Assembly: GCF_000739715.2 (NCBI RefSeq) | Contig: NZ_BBJC02000005.1 | Location: 32,480-96,479, forward strand | Direction: 5' to 3' | Length of the DNA stretch: 64,000 nt | Source of the DNA: Falsirhodobacter sp. alg1 | GTDB lineage: Bacteria > Pseudomonadota > Alphaproteobacteria > Rhodobacterales > Rhodobacteraceae | Shown: positions 26,614 to 36,802 of the stretch, piece after piece | How the letters are laid out: the number at the start of each line of letters is the position of its first letter | How positions within the stretch are numbered: the first letter of the stretch is position 1 | Made by a program: the position numbers and the translations under genes | Notes under the pieces: generated by a model | Database searches by the model: none | The model's input: the letters and a program-made list of their open reading frames with translations, nothing else | What the model was told of the DNA's origin: nothing

Positions 26614-26627
26614 GGTTCAGTTGAACC
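26614..26627. promoter_or_regulatory. Palindrome GGTTCA-GT-TGAACC upstream of the GntR gene
   Basis: A perfect six-base inverted repeat with a two-base spacer, 23 bases before the ATG at 26651. A second GAACCAAT copy lies at 26597-26604. A likely autoregulatory operator for the GntR regulator and its co-transcribed ABC operon. It also argues against a start at the TTG at 26621, which lies inside it. Confidence 0.5.
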
Positions 26628-26650
26628 AATTGCTGATTGATCCGGTATTC

Positions 26651-27415
26651 ATGACACAGTCATCTCCCCCATCCGAGCCAAACTCGACCTATGCGTTGGA
26701 ACAGCTTCGTGCGTTTCTGACCACCAGTGGATTGGGGCAGGGCAGTCGTCTTCCCACCGAACGGCAGCTTGCGGAAAAATTTCAGGTTGGACGGCGTGCA
26801 CTGCGCCGCGCGTTGGATGCCCTTGAGGCTGAGGGCGTACTGTGGCGGCGGCAAGGGGCGGGAACCTTCGTGGGCATGCGAGAGGATGACGCAACGCCCG
26901 ACGTTCTGATGCAGGTAACCGATTTCAACGAAATCATGGAGGTCCGCCTGCGGATAGAGCCGCAGTTGGCGCAGTTGGCGGCCCTCCGAGCACGCCCTGA
27001 AGAGATAACGCGAATGCGTGCGCTTACGAAACGTCTGGCCGAAAGCGAGGACGCCGACAGCCGCGAACTTTGGGATGGTACGTTGCACCGTCTGATCGCC
27101 CAATCTGCCCGCAACCGGCTGTTTTTGTCGTTGTTCGATATCGTGAACCGCATCCGGCAGGACGAGGCGTGGCGCGCCATGCGCGAGCAGGCACGCCGGA
27201 TTGCCAAGTCGCGTGCGCAAACGGCAATGCAGCACCATGATATTGTCGAGGCCATTGCTGCGCGGGATCCCGTCGCCGCCGGAGAGGCGATGCGGGAACA
27301 TCTGCTGCTGATGCATGAAACCTTGATCCGCCAGACCTCCATGATCGGAACCCTTCATACCCCGAGCCCGGACCAACCGGAGCCGCAACCCCTCCAGCAA
27401 GGAACAGCCATATGA
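26651..27415 (+). CDS. GntR-family regulator (FadR/FCD subfamily)
   Basis: A 254-residue regulator. The winged helix is at about 25-75 (SRLPTERQLAEKFQVGRRALRRALDALEAEGVLWRRQGAGTFVG), followed by an all-helical FCD ligand-binding domain with Asp/His residues for metal binding (for example LHRLIAQSARN, QHHDIVEAI). Its end overlaps the next gene by four bases, so it is co-transcribed with the peptide transporter it probably controls. A TTG ten codons upstream is a less likely start. Confidence 0.9.
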   Translation: MTQSSPPSEPNSTYALEQLRAFLTTSGLGQGSRLPTERQLAEKFQVGRRALRRALDALEAEGVLWRRQGAGTFVGMREDDATPDVLMQVTDFNEIMEVRLRIEPQLAQLAALRARPEEITRMRALTKRLAESEDADSRELWDGTLHRLIAQSARNRLFLSLFDIVNRIRQDEAWRAMREQARRIAKSRAQTAMQHHDIVEAIAARDPVAAGEAMREHLLLMHETLIRQTSMIGTLHTPSPDQPEPQPLQQGTAI

Positions 27416-28920
27416 AACGACTTTCCCTTACGGCCACCGCGCTTGTAGCCCTGATGGCCGCAATGCCCGCCGCGGCAAATGAATTGCGCATCGGTTTGCA
27501 AGATGATCCGGATGTCCTTGATCCCGCGCAGTCGCGGACATTCGTCGGGCGGATCGTTTATACCGCACTATGCGACAAGCTGGTTGATCTCGATCAGGAC
27601 GTGGAAATCGTGCCGCAGCTCGCAACCGACTGGACAACTTCCGAAGACGGGTTGAGCCTGGTCATGAACCTGCGCGACGGCGTGACGTTCCACGACGGTA
27701 CACCGTTTGATGCCGAAGCGGTCGTGTACAACATCAACCGTGGCATGACCCTGCCGGAATCCCGCCGTAAATCGGAACTTGCTTCCATCGCAAGCATCGA
27801 GGCGACAGGCCCCCTGCAGGTGACATTCACCCTGACTGCGCCCGATGCGTCCTTGGTCGCGCAATTGGCAGATCGCGCAGGCATGATGATCTCGCCCACC
27901 GCAGCCGAAGAGATGGGGGCCGATTTCGGATCAAATCCCGTCTGCTCCGGCCCGTTCAAATTCGTGGAACGCATTCAGCAGGATCGTATCGTGCTGGAAA
28001 AATTTGACGATTACTGGAATGCCGACAATATCCATATCGATCGCGTCACGTATCTTCCCATCCCGGACACTACCGTGCGGCTGGCGAACCTGCGTTCGGG
28101 GCAGTTCGACATGATCGAACGTGTGGCCGCGCCAGATGTAGCCTCGGTAAAAGCCGATCCGGACCTTTCCCTGGCCGAGGCTGTCGGGCTTGGCTACATG
28201 GCAATCTACAACAACGTCGGCAATGGCGACCGCGCAGATAACCCGCTGGGTCAGGATGCCCGTGTCCGTCAGGCCTTCTCCATGGCGATTGACCGGGAAG
28301 CCCTGAACCAGGTTGTGTTCGAAGGGACGGCAAAGGCCGGCAACCAGCCGTTTCCACCAAACAGCCGGTGGTATGACCAGAGCAATCCAGTGCCCGAGCG
28401 GGACGTAGAAGGGGCAAAGGCCCTGCTGGCCGAAGCGGGCTACGATCGCGTGCCGATCGTTCTGCAACACGCGAACAACCCCGTTGTCACGCAAACCATG
28501 CAGGTTATTCAGGCCATGGTGGCCGAAGCAGGGTTTGATGTAGAATTGCGGGCCACCGAATTCGCCACCCTGCTGTCGGAGCAAACGGCCGGCAATTACC
28601 AGATGTCCCGTTCCGACTGGTCGGGTCGTGTGGATCCTGATGGCAATATCCACCAGTTCGTGACCTGTGACGGCGGGATCAATGATGCAGGTTATTGTAA
28701 TCCCGAGGTGGACGAGCATCTGAACGCCGCCCGCGCAACGCAGGATTTTGCCGAGCGTAAGGCCAATTATGATGCGGCAGGCAAGATCCTCGCAGAGGAT
28801 CTGCCCATCATCTATCTGGGCCACCAGACCTACATTTTCGCGATGGACGACGGCGTGGAGGGGTTCGAAGCCTATCCCGACGGCATGATCCGCCTTGAGG
28901 GCGTGACCGACGCCGATTGA
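27412..28920 (+). CDS. Peptide/glutathione ABC transporter substrate-binding protein (family 5)
   Basis: A 502-residue periplasmic binding protein of the DppA/OppA/GsiB family. Residues 1-23 are a signal peptide ending AAA. LRIGLQDDPDVLDPAQSRTFVGRIVYTALCDKLVDLD, VTFHDGTPFDAEAVVYNINR and DVNDARVRQAFSMAIDREAL-like segments are family markers. With the gamma-glutamyltranspeptidase in the same operon, glutathione or a gamma-glutamyl peptide is a reasonable ligand, by analogy with the Gsi system, but this is inference. Confidence 0.92.
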   Translation: MKRLSLTATALVALMAAMPAAANELRIGLQDDPDVLDPAQSRTFVGRIVYTALCDKLVDLDQDVEIVPQLATDWTTSEDGLSLVMNLRDGVTFHDGTPFDAEAVVYNINRGMTLPESRRKSELASIASIEATGPLQVTFTLTAPDASLVAQLADRAGMMISPTAAEEMGADFGSNPVCSGPFKFVERIQQDRIVLEKFDDYWNADNIHIDRVTYLPIPDTTVRLANLRSGQFDMIERVAAPDVASVKADPDLSLAEAVGLGYMAIYNNVGNGDRADNPLGQDARVRQAFSMAIDREALNQVVFEGTAKAGNQPFPPNSRWYDQSNPVPERDVEGAKALLAEAGYDRVPIVLQHANNPVVTQTMQVIQAMVAEAGFDVELRATEFATLLSEQTAGNYQMSRSDWSGRVDPDGNIHQFVTCDGGINDAGYCNPEVDEHLNAARATQDFAERKANYDAAGKILAEDLPIIYLGHQTYIFAMDDGVEGFEAYPDGMIRLEGVTDAD

Positions 28921-28925
28921 TTACG

Positions 28926-28957
28926 GCGGGCGGGGCCGTCGTGCCCCGCCCGCTTTT
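28926..28957 (+). terminator. Intra-operon hairpin after the binding-protein gene
   Basis: GCGGGCGGGGC (28926-28936) pairs perfectly with GCCCCGCCCGC (28943-28953), six-base loop, followed by TTTT. It lies between the binding-protein and permease genes and probably lowers permease expression or protects the upstream transcript. Confidence 0.75.
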
Positions 28958-28970
28958 ATAGGAGCCATCC

Positions 28971-29918
28971 ATGCCCATCTATATCCTGAAGCGTATTCTC
29001 GGGGCCTTGCCGACACTGCTGATTGTGTCGGTTCTGGTATTCCTGCTGCAAAAGCTGTTGCCCGGTGATCCGGTTCTGGCCCTGGCAGGCGAAGAGCGTG
29101 ACCCCGCGACTCTGGCGTTGCTGCGCGAGCAGTACCATCTTAACGATCCACTGGTCACGCAGTACTTCCGTTGGCTGGGGGGGGTGCTGACGGGGGATTT
29201 CGGCATTTCGCTTCGCACCAACCAACCGGTACTGGAACTGATCGGACAAAAGCTGCCCGTGACGCTTCAGCTTGCCGCAATGTCGATGATATTCGCGATG
29301 CTGATCGGCATTCCTGCCGGAATCATCGCGGCAGTGAAAAAGAATACGCTGCTGGATTGGATTGCGAATATCGTCGCTCTCTCCGGTCTGTCCATCCCGA
29401 ACTTCTGGCTGGGAATTATGCTCATCCTGCTGGTATCGGTGAATCTTGGATGGCTCCCTGCATCCGGGTATGAATCCCCCTTGGTGGATTTCTGGCTTTC
29501 GATCAAGACGATGCTGATGCCCGCATTCGTATTGGGCACGGGGCTGGCGGCGACGCTGATGCGCCACACCCGCTCGGCAATGCTGGGGGTCATGAGTGCC
29601 GATTATATCCGGACTGCGCGGGCCAAAGGCCTTTCAACATCCGAGGTGGTGCTGACCCATTCGTTCCGTAATGCGCTTTTGCCGATCATCACGCTTTCGG
29701 CGCTGCTGTTTGGCGAATTGCTGGCAGGTGCGGTGCTGACCGAGCAGATTTTCACGATCCCCGGTTTCGGCAAGCTGATTGTGGACGCGGTTTTCAACCG
29801 TGATTATGCCGTCGTGCAGGGCGTTGTCCTTTGCACGGCCGTGGGCTTTCTGCTGATGAACCTGATTGCCGACGTTCTATCCGTCATCATGAATCCCCGT
29901 ATGAGGAGCGCGCTATGA
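28971..29918 (+). CDS. Peptide ABC transporter permease (DppB-like)
   Basis: A 315-residue inner-membrane permease with about six hydrophobic segments. IYILKRILGALPTLLIVSVLVFLLQKLLPGDPV is the typical DppB start, and the EAA loop for the ATPase is near YIRTARAKGLSTSEVVLTHSFRNALLPII. It ends in an ATGA overlap with the second permease. Confidence 0.94.
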   Translation: MPIYILKRILGALPTLLIVSVLVFLLQKLLPGDPVLALAGEERDPATLALLREQYHLNDPLVTQYFRWLGGVLTGDFGISLRTNQPVLELIGQKLPVTLQLAAMSMIFAMLIGIPAGIIAAVKKNTLLDWIANIVALSGLSIPNFWLGIMLILLVSVNLGWLPASGYESPLVDFWLSIKTMLMPAFVLGTGLAATLMRHTRSAMLGVMSADYIRTARAKGLSTSEVVLTHSFRNALLPIITLSALLFGELLAGAVLTEQIFTIPGFGKLIVDAVFNRDYAVVQGVVLCTAVGFLLMNLIADVLSVIMNPRMRSAL

Positions 29919-30772
29919 CCGAGGCAACTGTTCCGCCCCGTTCCCGCAGCCGCGTCTGGCGCAAGCTGCGCCGTAGCCCCGCCGCGCTTGCAGGGCTGCT
30001 GATCGTAGGGTTTTTCGTGGCCCTGGCGGTTCTGGCGCCGGTATTGCCCATTGCCGATCCACTCGCCACAAGCTGGACTGCCATCCGCAAGCCGCCGTCC
30101 GACATCTATCTTTTGGGATCGGACGATATCGGACGTGACGTGCTATCGCGTATGATCTGGGGCGCGCAAGCCTCGTTGATGGCGGGTGTGATCTCGGTGG
30201 CGATCGCTCTCTTTACAGGCGTGCCACTGGGGTTGGTTGCGGGGTATTTCGGCGGTTGGGTGGATATCATCATCTCGCGCTTTACCGATGCGCTGCTTGC
30301 CATGCCGTTCCTGATCATGGCCATTGCGCTTGCGGCCTTTCTGGGGCCAAGCCTGACCAATGCCATGATCGCGATCGGCCTGTCCGCTATGCCCGTGTTC
30401 ATCCGTCTGACACGTGGTCAGGTATTGGCGGTCAAGACCGAGGATTATGTCGAGGGGGCACGCTCCGTGGGCCTCGGGCATATCGATATCATGTCGCGGT
30501 ATATCCTGCCAAACATCGTGCCACCGTTGATTGTACAGGCCACGCTGACCGTGGCAACCGCGATCATTGCCGAAGCCAGCCTGTCGTTTCTGGGTTTGGG
30601 CCAACAGGCCCCTGCGCCCAGCTGGGGATCCATGCTGAACGTGGCCAAGAATTTTCTGACACAGGCGCCCTGGATGGCGATCTGGCCGGGCGCTGCAATT
30701 TTCCTTGTGGTGATCGGCTTCAACCTTCTGGGTGACGGGTTGCGCGACGCGCTTGACCCTCGCGAACATTAA
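29915..30772 (+). CDS. Peptide ABC transporter permease (DppC-like)
   Basis: A 285-residue permease paired with the preceding gene. GSDDIGRDVLSRMIWGAQASLMAGVISV is the DppC signature and the EAA loop lies at DYVEGARSVGLGHIDIMSRYILPNIVPPLIV. The ATG at 29915 overlaps the previous stop and has GAGGAG upstream; the frame continues further upstream without homology. Confidence 0.94.
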   Translation: MTEATVPPRSRSRVWRKLRRSPAALAGLLIVGFFVALAVLAPVLPIADPLATSWTAIRKPPSDIYLLGSDDIGRDVLSRMIWGAQASLMAGVISVAIALFTGVPLGLVAGYFGGWVDIIISRFTDALLAMPFLIMAIALAAFLGPSLTNAMIAIGLSAMPVFIRLTRGQVLAVKTEDYVEGARSVGLGHIDIMSRYILPNIVPPLIVQATLTVATAIIAEASLSFLGLGQQAPAPSWGSMLNVAKNFLTQAPWMAIWPGAAIFLVVIGFNLLGDGLRDALDPREH

Positions 30773-30775
30773 GAG

Positions 30776-32563
30776 ATGACCATGACCCAATTCACGACCC
30801 GCCCCGAACTGACCGGCACCTTCGGCATGGTAACCTCCACGCATTGGATCGCATCCTCGGTGGGGATGAGCATGCTGGAAAAAGGGGGGAACGCCTTCGA
30901 TGCTGCTGTTGCAGCCGGATTTGTGCTGAACGTACTGGAACCACATCTGAACGGGCCGGGCGGCGATATGCCCGCAGTGATCTATTCTGCTGAAAGCGCC
31001 AGAACCGAAGTCATATGCGCCCAGGGAACGACGCCTGCCGGTGCCACCATCAAGCATTACAAATCCGAAGGGATCGATGTGATTCCGGGAGACGGGATGC
31101 TCGCAACCGTCATTCCGGGTGCGTTTGACGGCTGGATGCTGATGTTGCGCGATTACGGGAGCATGACCGTGCGCGAGGTGCTGGAGCCTGCAATCCATTA
31201 TGCCCGTCACGGCCATCCGCTGCTGGCGCGCGTGGCAGCGTCCATTGCCGGATTGTCGGGGTTCTTTGCAGAACACTGGCCAACGTCCTATGCCACATGG
31301 GTGCCGAACGGCCGGTTGCCCCAAGCGGGGGAGCTGTTCAAGAACCCCGTCCTTGCCGACACATGGGACCGCCTGGCCGCCGAGGCCGATGCCGCCGGAA
31401 ATCGCGAATTGGGAATCGAGGCTGCCCGGCACGCGTTCTATCACGGCTTCGTTGCCGAGGAAATTGATACGTTCTGCCGGGAAACCGAGGTTATGGATGC
31501 CTCGGGGTCGTGCCATCGTGCTGTTCTGAACGGGGCGGATCTGGCTGGGTGGAATGCAACCATCGAAGCGCCGCAGACCGCGACCTATCATGACTGGACT
31601 GTGGCGAAAACCGGCCCTTGGGGGCAGGGACCAGTGTTCCTGCAAACGCTGAAGCTGCTGGAAGGCTTGGATATTGCGGCGATGGACCCCTCCGGGCCGG
31701 ATTTCGTGCATAGCGTGATCGAGGCGATGAAGCTGTCGTTCGCGGATCGTGAAGCCTATTACGGGGACCCCGAATTTGCCAAGGTTCCCATGGCGACGCT
31801 GCTATCGGCAGATTACAACAGCGCCCGGCGGAAACTCATCGGCGAGAAAGCTTCGAATATCCTGAACCCCGGCACTATTTCGGGTTTCGAGGCGCAGCGA
31901 CGGGCGACGCTCGATTTGATCGGCGGAATGGCTCAGGGCGCGGTCTATGAACCGACAATGGCGCACCTGACTGAGAAGCGCGGCGACACAGTTCATATCG
32001 ATGTGGTGGATCGCTGGGGCAATATGGTGGCGGTCACGCCATCGGGCGGATGGTTGCAGTCTTCGCCCATCATTCCGTCGCTCGGGTTCTGTCTGAATAG
32101 CCGCGCCCAGATGTTCTGGCTGACCGAGGGGTTGCCGACATCCCTGGAGCCGGGCAAACGCCCGCGCACCACGCTGACACCCAGCATCGCCTGGCATCAG
32201 GATGGCACGCGGCTGGCGTTCGGTACGCCGGGGGGGGACCAGCAGGACCAGTGGCAGCTAGCCTTCTTCCTGCGCTATGCCCACCATGAGGCCAATCTGC
32301 AGGCTGCAATCGATTTGCCTCTGTTCCATTCCACACATTTTCCAGCCAGCTTCTATCCGCGTACGGGCAAACCTGGCGGGATGCTGATCGAGGCGCGCGC
32401 GGGCGAAGCGACGATTGCCGAGCTGCGCCGCAGGGGGCATGATGTGGAGGTATCAGGTGACTGGGATATCGGGCGGCTGACTGCGGCCCGCCGCGATACC
32501 TCGGGGCTGCTGCGTGCGGCAGCCACCCCGCGCCTTATGCAGGCCTATGCGGTGGGGCGTTAA
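30776..32563 (+). CDS. Gamma-glutamyltransferase family protein
   Basis: A 595-residue member of the gamma-glutamyltranspeptidase family. These N-terminal nucleophile hydrolases cleave themselves before a Thr and then hydrolyse or transfer gamma-glutamyl groups. The autoprocessing Thr lies in [18 protein letters not shown], and [28 protein letters not shown] is the family start. No signal peptide is visible, so it would be cytoplasmic, unlike E. coli Ggt. It lies between the permease and ATPase genes of a peptide importer, so imported gamma-glutamyl peptides are the likely substrate. It could also be a cephalosporin-acylase-like member. Confidence 0.9.
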   Translation: MTMTQFTTRPELTGTFGMVTSTHWIASSVGMSMLEKGGNAFDAAVAAGFVLNVLEPHLNGPGGDMPAVIYSAESARTEVICAQGTTPAGATIKHYKSEGIDVIPGDGMLATVIPGAFDGWMLMLRDYGSMTVREVLEPAIHYARHGHPLLARVAASIAGLSGFFAEHWPTSYATWVPNGRLPQAGELFKNPVLADTWDRLAAEADAAGNRELGIEAARHAFYHGFVAEEIDTFCRETEVMDASGSCHRAVLNGADLAGWNATIEAPQTATYHDWTVAKTGPWGQGPVFLQTLKLLEGLDIAAMDPSGPDFVHSVIEAMKLSFADREAYYGDPEFAKVPMATLLSADYNSARRKLIGEKASNILNPGTISGFEAQRRATLDLIGGMAQGAVYEPTMAHLTEKRGDTVHIDVVDRWGNMVAVTPSGGWLQSSPIIPSLGFCLNSRAQMFWLTEGLPTSLEPGKRPRTTLTPSIAWHQDGTRLAFGTPGGDQQDQWQLAFFLRYAHHEANLQAAIDLPLFHSTHFPASFYPRTGKPGGMLIEARAGEATIAELRRRGHDVEVSGDWDIGRLTAARRDTSGLLRAAATPRLMQAYAVGR

Positions 32564-32564
32564 C

Positions 32565-34370
32565 ATGGCACCAGTTCTTTCTGTTCGCAATCTGACGACG
32601 GCCTTCAAAACCGATGACGGCTGGAAATCCGTGGTTCGCGACGTGTCCTTCGATGTGAATGCGGGGGAAACCGTTGCGATTGTCGGAGAGAGCGGATCAG
32701 GGAAATCCGTCACATCCCTGTCCATTCTCGGATTGCTGGACCCCAAGCGATCACGGGTGACAGGTGATATCGATCTGGACGGCCGGAATCTTCTGACCCT
32801 GTCGGAAACGGACATGCGCAAGATACGCGGCAACGATATCGCCATGATCTTTCAGGAACCGATGACCAGTCTGAACCCCGTCTTTACCGTGGGGCGCCAG
32901 ATTGGTGAAGTTCTGATCCGCCATGAAGGCATGTCCAGGGCCGCAGCGCGTCAGGAAACCCTGAGGTTGATGGAGCGCGTCCGTATTCCAAATGCGCAGA
33001 CGCGGATCGATGAATATCCACATCAGTTTTCGGGCGGAATGCGGCAGCGGGTCATGATCGCAATGGCGCTTGCCTCGCGCCCCAAGCTGCTGATTGCGGA
33101 TGAACCGACAACGGCGCTTGATGTGACGATTCAGGGGCAGATTCTGGATCTGATAAAGGAACTGCAGGCAGAGCAAGGAATGGCAGTACTGTTCATCACC
33201 CATGATATGGGGGTGGTGGCCGAGATTGCGGACCGGACCGTGGTCATGTTTCGCGGGGATTGCGTGGAAACGGGGGCAACATCCCAGATTTTTGCCGCAC
33301 CCCGCCATCCCTACACCCGTGCCTTGCTGGCCGCTGTTCCACGTCTGGGTTCAATGACTGGGCAGGATTGGCCTCTGCGCTTCCCCAAGGTGGATATGGA
33401 AACGGGCGCCGTCACGCCCCAACCGGCGGTTGTTGGCAGTGTTGCACAGGGCGGTTCACCGGTGTTGTCAGTAAAAGGTCTGGTGACGCGGTTCGATGTA
33501 GGATCCGATCTGCTGGGGCGTCCGACGGGCGCGGTGCACGCGGTGGAGAATGTCTCTTTTGATCTGTTTCACGGTGAAACCCTGAGCCTTGTCGGGGAAT
33601 CCGGATGTGGTAAATCGACGACCGGGCGATCTGTGCTTCGGCTTGTGGAGCCGAGAGAGGGTGACATCACCCTAGATGGATATGATGTACGCCATCTGGC
33701 ACCCGCCGATTTGCAACGCATGCGCCGATCGGGGCAGATGATTTTTCAGGATCCTTTTTCCAGCCTCAATCCGCGCATGACGGTGGGGCAGACCGTTGCC
33801 GAGCCGATTGTGAAGCATGGTCTGGCACGAGGGGGCGCTGCAAGAGCGCGGGTGGCGGAACTGCTGGACCAGGTTGGCCTTCCGGCAGCAATGATGGACC
33901 GCTATCCGCATGAATTTTCCGGTGGCCAGCGTCAGCGTATCGCCATCGCCCGGGTTCTGGGTCTGAACCCAAAGGTGATTGTTGCCGATGAAAGCGTCTC
34001 TGCGCTGGATGTATCGATCAAGGCGCAGGTCTGTAACCTGCTGATGGATCTGCAGGAACGCCTCAAGATCGCATATCTGTTTATCAGCCATGATATGGCG
34101 GTAGTGGAGCGCGTCAGCCACCGCATTGCCGTCATGTATCTTGGGGAGATTGTGGAGATCGGCCCCCGCGAGGCAATTTTCGGTAACCCTCAGCACCCCT
34201 ATACGCAAAAGTTGATTGCAGCTGTGCCCGTACCGGATCCGGCCCGCAGGGGATTGCGCCGGGCGGCCTCGGTGGACGAACTCAAAAGCCCGGTTCGCCC
34301 CCGCGACTATGTTCCTGCCGTGCGTGAATGGGCCGAGGTCGGACCGGGGCACCGGGTGATGGTGGCGTGA
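32565..34370 (+). CDS. Peptide ABC transporter, double ATP-binding protein (GsiA-like)
   Basis: A 601-residue protein with two ABC ATPase halves in tandem, equivalent to DppD and DppF fused, as in GsiA. Walker A motifs are [11 protein letters not shown] and [11 protein letters not shown]. Signature motifs are [12 protein letters not shown] and [12 protein letters not shown]. The last residues of each half show the oligopeptide-transporter C-terminal region. The ATG at 32565 follows the previous stop by one base. It powers the importer formed with the two permeases. Confidence 0.94.
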   Translation: MAPVLSVRNLTTAFKTDDGWKSVVRDVSFDVNAGETVAIVGESGSGKSVTSLSILGLLDPKRSRVTGDIDLDGRNLLTLSETDMRKIRGNDIAMIFQEPMTSLNPVFTVGRQIGEVLIRHEGMSRAAARQETLRLMERVRIPNAQTRIDEYPHQFSGGMRQRVMIAMALASRPKLLIADEPTTALDVTIQGQILDLIKELQAEQGMAVLFITHDMGVVAEIADRTVVMFRGDCVETGATSQIFAAPRHPYTRALLAAVPRLGSMTGQDWPLRFPKVDMETGAVTPQPAVVGSVAQGGSPVLSVKGLVTRFDVGSDLLGRPTGAVHAVENVSFDLFHGETLSLVGESGCGKSTTGRSVLRLVEPREGDITLDGYDVRHLAPADLQRMRRSGQMIFQDPFSSLNPRMTVGQTVAEPIVKHGLARGGAARARVAELLDQVGLPAAMMDRYPHEFSGGQRQRIAIARVLGLNPKVIVADESVSALDVSIKAQVCNLLMDLQERLKIAYLFISHDMAVVERVSHRIAVMYLGEIVEIGPREAIFGNPQHPYTQKLIAAVPVPDPARRGLRRAASVDELKSPVRPRDYVPAVREWAEVGPGHRVMVA

Positions 34371-34388
34371 TCACGCCGATGTGCCACC
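34364..34388. other. Palindromic sequence at the end of the peptide-transport operon
   Basis: GGCGTGATCACGCC (34364-34377) is a perfect palindrome covering the stop codon; GGTGGC (34361-34366) can also pair with GCCACC (34383-34388). It may act as a weak 3' hairpin; there is no T tract. Confidence 0.3.
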
Positions 34389-34465
34389 ACAGTCGCACGC
34401 AGTGCGGAACGATACGGGCGCACCGGCGTTGAGCCTGCGAAACTACACTGTGGAAGGAGCTTACC

Positions 34466-34648
34466 ATGGGCGAACTTACAGATAAGACCAAAGCTGCAGG
34501 CAACAAGATTGCAGGTGGCATCAAGGATGGCGTCGGCGACATGACCGACAACAAGGATCTGCAGGCCGAAGGCAAGGCGCAAAAGGCCAAGGGCGATGCG
34601 CAAGATGTCTCGGGTACCGTAAAGGGTAAGCTCGGGAACGATATCTGA
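34466..34648 (+). CDS. CsbD family stress protein
   Basis: A 60-residue hydrophilic protein, rich in Lys, Asp and Gly, with the CsbD pattern ELTDKTKAAGNKIAGGIKDGVGDMTDNKDLQAEGKAQKAKGDAQ. CsbD proteins are small, abundant and induced by general stress, with no known enzymatic activity. It stands alone, with a GGAG ribosome site and a strong terminator after it. Confidence 0.9.
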   Translation: MGELTDKTKAAGNKIAGGIKDGVGDMTDNKDLQAEGKAQKAKGDAQDVSGTVKGKLGNDI

Positions 34649-34666
34649 AACATACCCGTCAAGAAT

Positions 34667-34689
34667 GCCCCGCTTCGGCGGGGCTTTTT
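34667..34689 (+). terminator. Intrinsic terminator after the CsbD gene
   Basis: GCCCCGC-TTCG-GCGGGGC followed by five Ts: a textbook tetraloop terminator. The next gene starts 23 bases later and may have its own promoter. Confidence 0.92.
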
Positions 34690-34711
34690 GCGTTTGAAAG
34701 GACCTGGCTGC

Positions 34712-35416
34712 GTGGACGATAATTTTGATCCTTATGGCAATGCTATAGTCATTGGGGCGTCGGGTGGCATTGGTGCCGCCTTGATGCGTAAGCTGGAATC
34801 CGACGGGAAGTTCCGAAAGGTGATCGGCCTATCTCGTACAAGCGATCCAGCGCTGGATTTGACCGACGAGGATTCGATCAGATCGGCGGCGTCTTATGTT
34901 GGCGATATGGGCACACCGCGTTTGGTCATTATTGCCACCGGAGTGCTGCATGGCCAAGGGATGGAGCCGGAGAAAAGCCACCGAGCCCTGACGGCGGCAA
35001 GCATGGCAAATTCCTATGCCGTAAATACCATCGGCCCCGCCCTGATCATGAAGCATTTCCTGCCGCTATTTTCCAAGTCAGGAAAGTCCGTCATGGCAGC
35101 GTTATCGGCAAAAGTCGGCAGCATCGGGGATAACCATCTGGGTGGTTGGTATTCCTACCGCGCATCAAAGGCCGCATTGAACCAGATTGTACATACCGCG
35201 GCGATAGAATTGCGGCGCAGCCATCCGAAAGCCGTTTGCGTTGCCCTGCATCCTGGTACGGTCGATACGGGATTGTCAGGAAAGTTCGCCAAATCAGGTT
35301 TGACCGTTCAACCTGTGGATTCAGCCGCGGAAGCATTGATAGGTTGTGTTGACAGGCTGAAGCCTGAGAACAACGGCGCCTTTCTTGATAGAACGGGCGA
35401 GCCGCTTCCCTGGTGA
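34712..35416 (+). CDS. Short-chain dehydrogenase/reductase (C-factor-like)
   Basis: A 234-residue SDR. The cofactor loop is [14 protein letters not shown] near the N terminus and the catalytic YRASKAAL (Tyr-x-x-x-Lys) is present in the second half, with Ser in AALSAKVGS. This resembles the CsgA/C-factor-like group. The start is a GTG at 34712 with AAAGGA at suitable distance; the frame runs a few codons upstream into the preceding terminator. Substrate unknown. The following gene encodes a polyol dehydrogenase and could share the transcript. Confidence 0.82.
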   Translation: MDDNFDPYGNAIVIGASGGIGAALMRKLESDGKFRKVIGLSRTSDPALDLTDEDSIRSAASYVGDMGTPRLVIIATGVLHGQGMEPEKSHRALTAASMANSYAVNTIGPALIMKHFLPLFSKSGKSVMAALSAKVGSIGDNHLGGWYSYRASKAALNQIVHTAAIELRRSHPKAVCVALHPGTVDTGLSGKFAKSGLTVQPVDSAAEALIGCVDRLKPENNGAFLDRTGEPLPW

Positions 35417-35486
35417 TGCCGGAATAATATTTACATTCCACCGTTTCCGCGCCAGCACATGCGGAGACAAAGCAATGGAGTTGGAT

Positions 35487-36548
35487 ATGAAAGCGCTGGT
35501 TCTGGAAGAAAAGCATCGGCTTGCGCTGCGGGATATCCAGATTGACGAGCCCTTGGGTCCGAAAGACGTAAGGATCGCGGTGCATACCGTCGGCATATGC
35601 GGATCCGATGTCCACTATTACACGCACGGCAGGATCGGGCATTTCGTTGTGGATGCGCCGATGGTCCTTGGGCATGAGGCATCAGGGACCATTGTTGAAT
35701 GCGGCACGGAGGTGCAGGGCCTCAGCGTCGGCGATCGCGTTTGTATGGAGCCGGGGGTGCCCGACGCTTCGTCCAAGGCCTCGAAGCTTGGCCTTTATAA
35801 TGTCGATCCCGCCGTCCGGTTTTGGGCAACGCCGCCCGTACATGGTTGTTTGCGCCCAGAGGTGGTTCATCCTGCGGCCTTCACCTATAAGTTGCCGGAT
35901 AACGTCAGCTTCGGGGAAGGCGCGATGGTGGAGCCATTCGCCATCGGTATGCAGGCGGCCCTACGGGCACGTATCCAACCCGGAGATATTGCTGTCGTTA
36001 CAGGGGCGGGCCCGATCGGCATCATGGTCGCCCTTGCAGCGCTTGCAGGGGGGTGTGCCAAGGTAATCGTGGCAGATATGGCACAGCCGAAGCTGGACAT
36101 TATCGGTGCCTATTCTGGAATAGAAACGGTCAATATCAGCCAGCAATCTTTGGTGAGTGTGGTTTCTGATACGACCGGAGGTTGGGGCGCCGATATCGTA
36201 TTCGAATGTTCGGGCGCGGCACCTGCAATATTGCGGGTGGCCGATGTGGCCCGCCCCGGCGGGGCTGTCGTATTGGTTGGAATGCCGGTGGACCCGGTGC
36301 CTGTTGATGTTGTGGCTTTGCAGGCCAAGGAATTGCGGGTGGAAACCGTTTTCCGATATGCGAATGTCTATGACCGTGCGATCGCGCTCATAGCTTCGGG
36401 CAAAGTGGACCTGAAGCCGCTGATCACAGCGACGCTGCCCTTCGAAGAGAGCATCGCTGCATTCGATCGTGCCGCAGAGGGAAGGCCTACGGACGTGAAG
36501 CTGCAGATCGTTCTTGCGGATCAGACCGGATTATTGCTGTCGGCGTGA
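35487..36548 (+). CDS. Zinc-type polyol dehydrogenase, xylitol/sorbitol dehydrogenase-like
   Basis: A 353-residue medium-chain dehydrogenase. Catalytic zinc ligands are seen in [10 protein letters not shown] and GHEASG, with VVHPAAF and [12 protein letters not shown] typical of xylitol dehydrogenases; NAD loop [13 protein letters not shown]. The four cysteines that bind structural zinc in many relatives are missing: the segment reads [17 protein letters not shown] where the cysteines would stand. This is known for some xylitol and sorbitol dehydrogenases. The start is uncertain between ATG at 35475 and 35487; the latter has GGAG close by. Confidence 0.85.
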   Translation: MKALVLEEKHRLALRDIQIDEPLGPKDVRIAVHTVGICGSDVHYYTHGRIGHFVVDAPMVLGHEASGTIVECGTEVQGLSVGDRVCMEPGVPDASSKASKLGLYNVDPAVRFWATPPVHGCLRPEVVHPAAFTYKLPDNVSFGEGAMVEPFAIGMQAALRARIQPGDIAVVTGAGPIGIMVALAALAGGCAKVIVADMAQPKLDIIGAYSGIETVNISQQSLVSVVSDTTGGWGADIVFECSGAAPAILRVADVARPGGAVVLVGMPVDPVPVDVVALQAKELRVETVFRYANVYDRAIALIASGKVDLKPLITATLPFEESIAAFDRAAEGRPTDVKLQIVLADQTGLLLSA

Positions 36549-36612
36549 GCGACCCTGACGTACCGATCCTGTTATAGGTCAGGTGAAGTAAAGCCAAATC
36601 ATCAGTAGTCGA

Positions 36613-36642
36613 CATTGGTCATTCCCAATGAAATGGCCAATG
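36613..36642. promoter_or_regulatory. Regular CATTGG/CCAATG array
   Basis: Three hexamers (one inverted) with exact 12-base period: CATTGG 36613-36618, CCAATG 36625-36630, CCAATG 36637-36642. Operator-like; the regulator is unknown. Confidence 0.35.
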
Positions 36643-36730
36643 CCAGACATCTAAAATCCGAGATCGGTAAACTGGCATATGTGTAAACCCACTAACCCGT
36701 CCAGCGCGCTATTGCCGTAGGAAAGGCATG

Positions 36731-36757
36731 TTATCGACATTTAATATGGTTCGATAA
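36731..36757. promoter_or_regulatory. Inverted repeat TTATCGA-N13-TCGATAA
   Basis: Perfect seven-base arms whose centres are 20 bases apart, about two helical turns. It lies 130 bases before the GntR gene in an AT-richer stretch. Confidence 0.4.
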
Positions 36758-36802
36758 GTCCGATGTATTATAAGAACCGGTATTTGGTTGCCAGGTAACA
36801 GT

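Noticed and set aside
30143-31711. A 522-residue open frame antisense to the DppC-like and gamma-glutamyltransferase genes
   Set aside because: It crosses two real genes on the other strand and has no recognisable domain.
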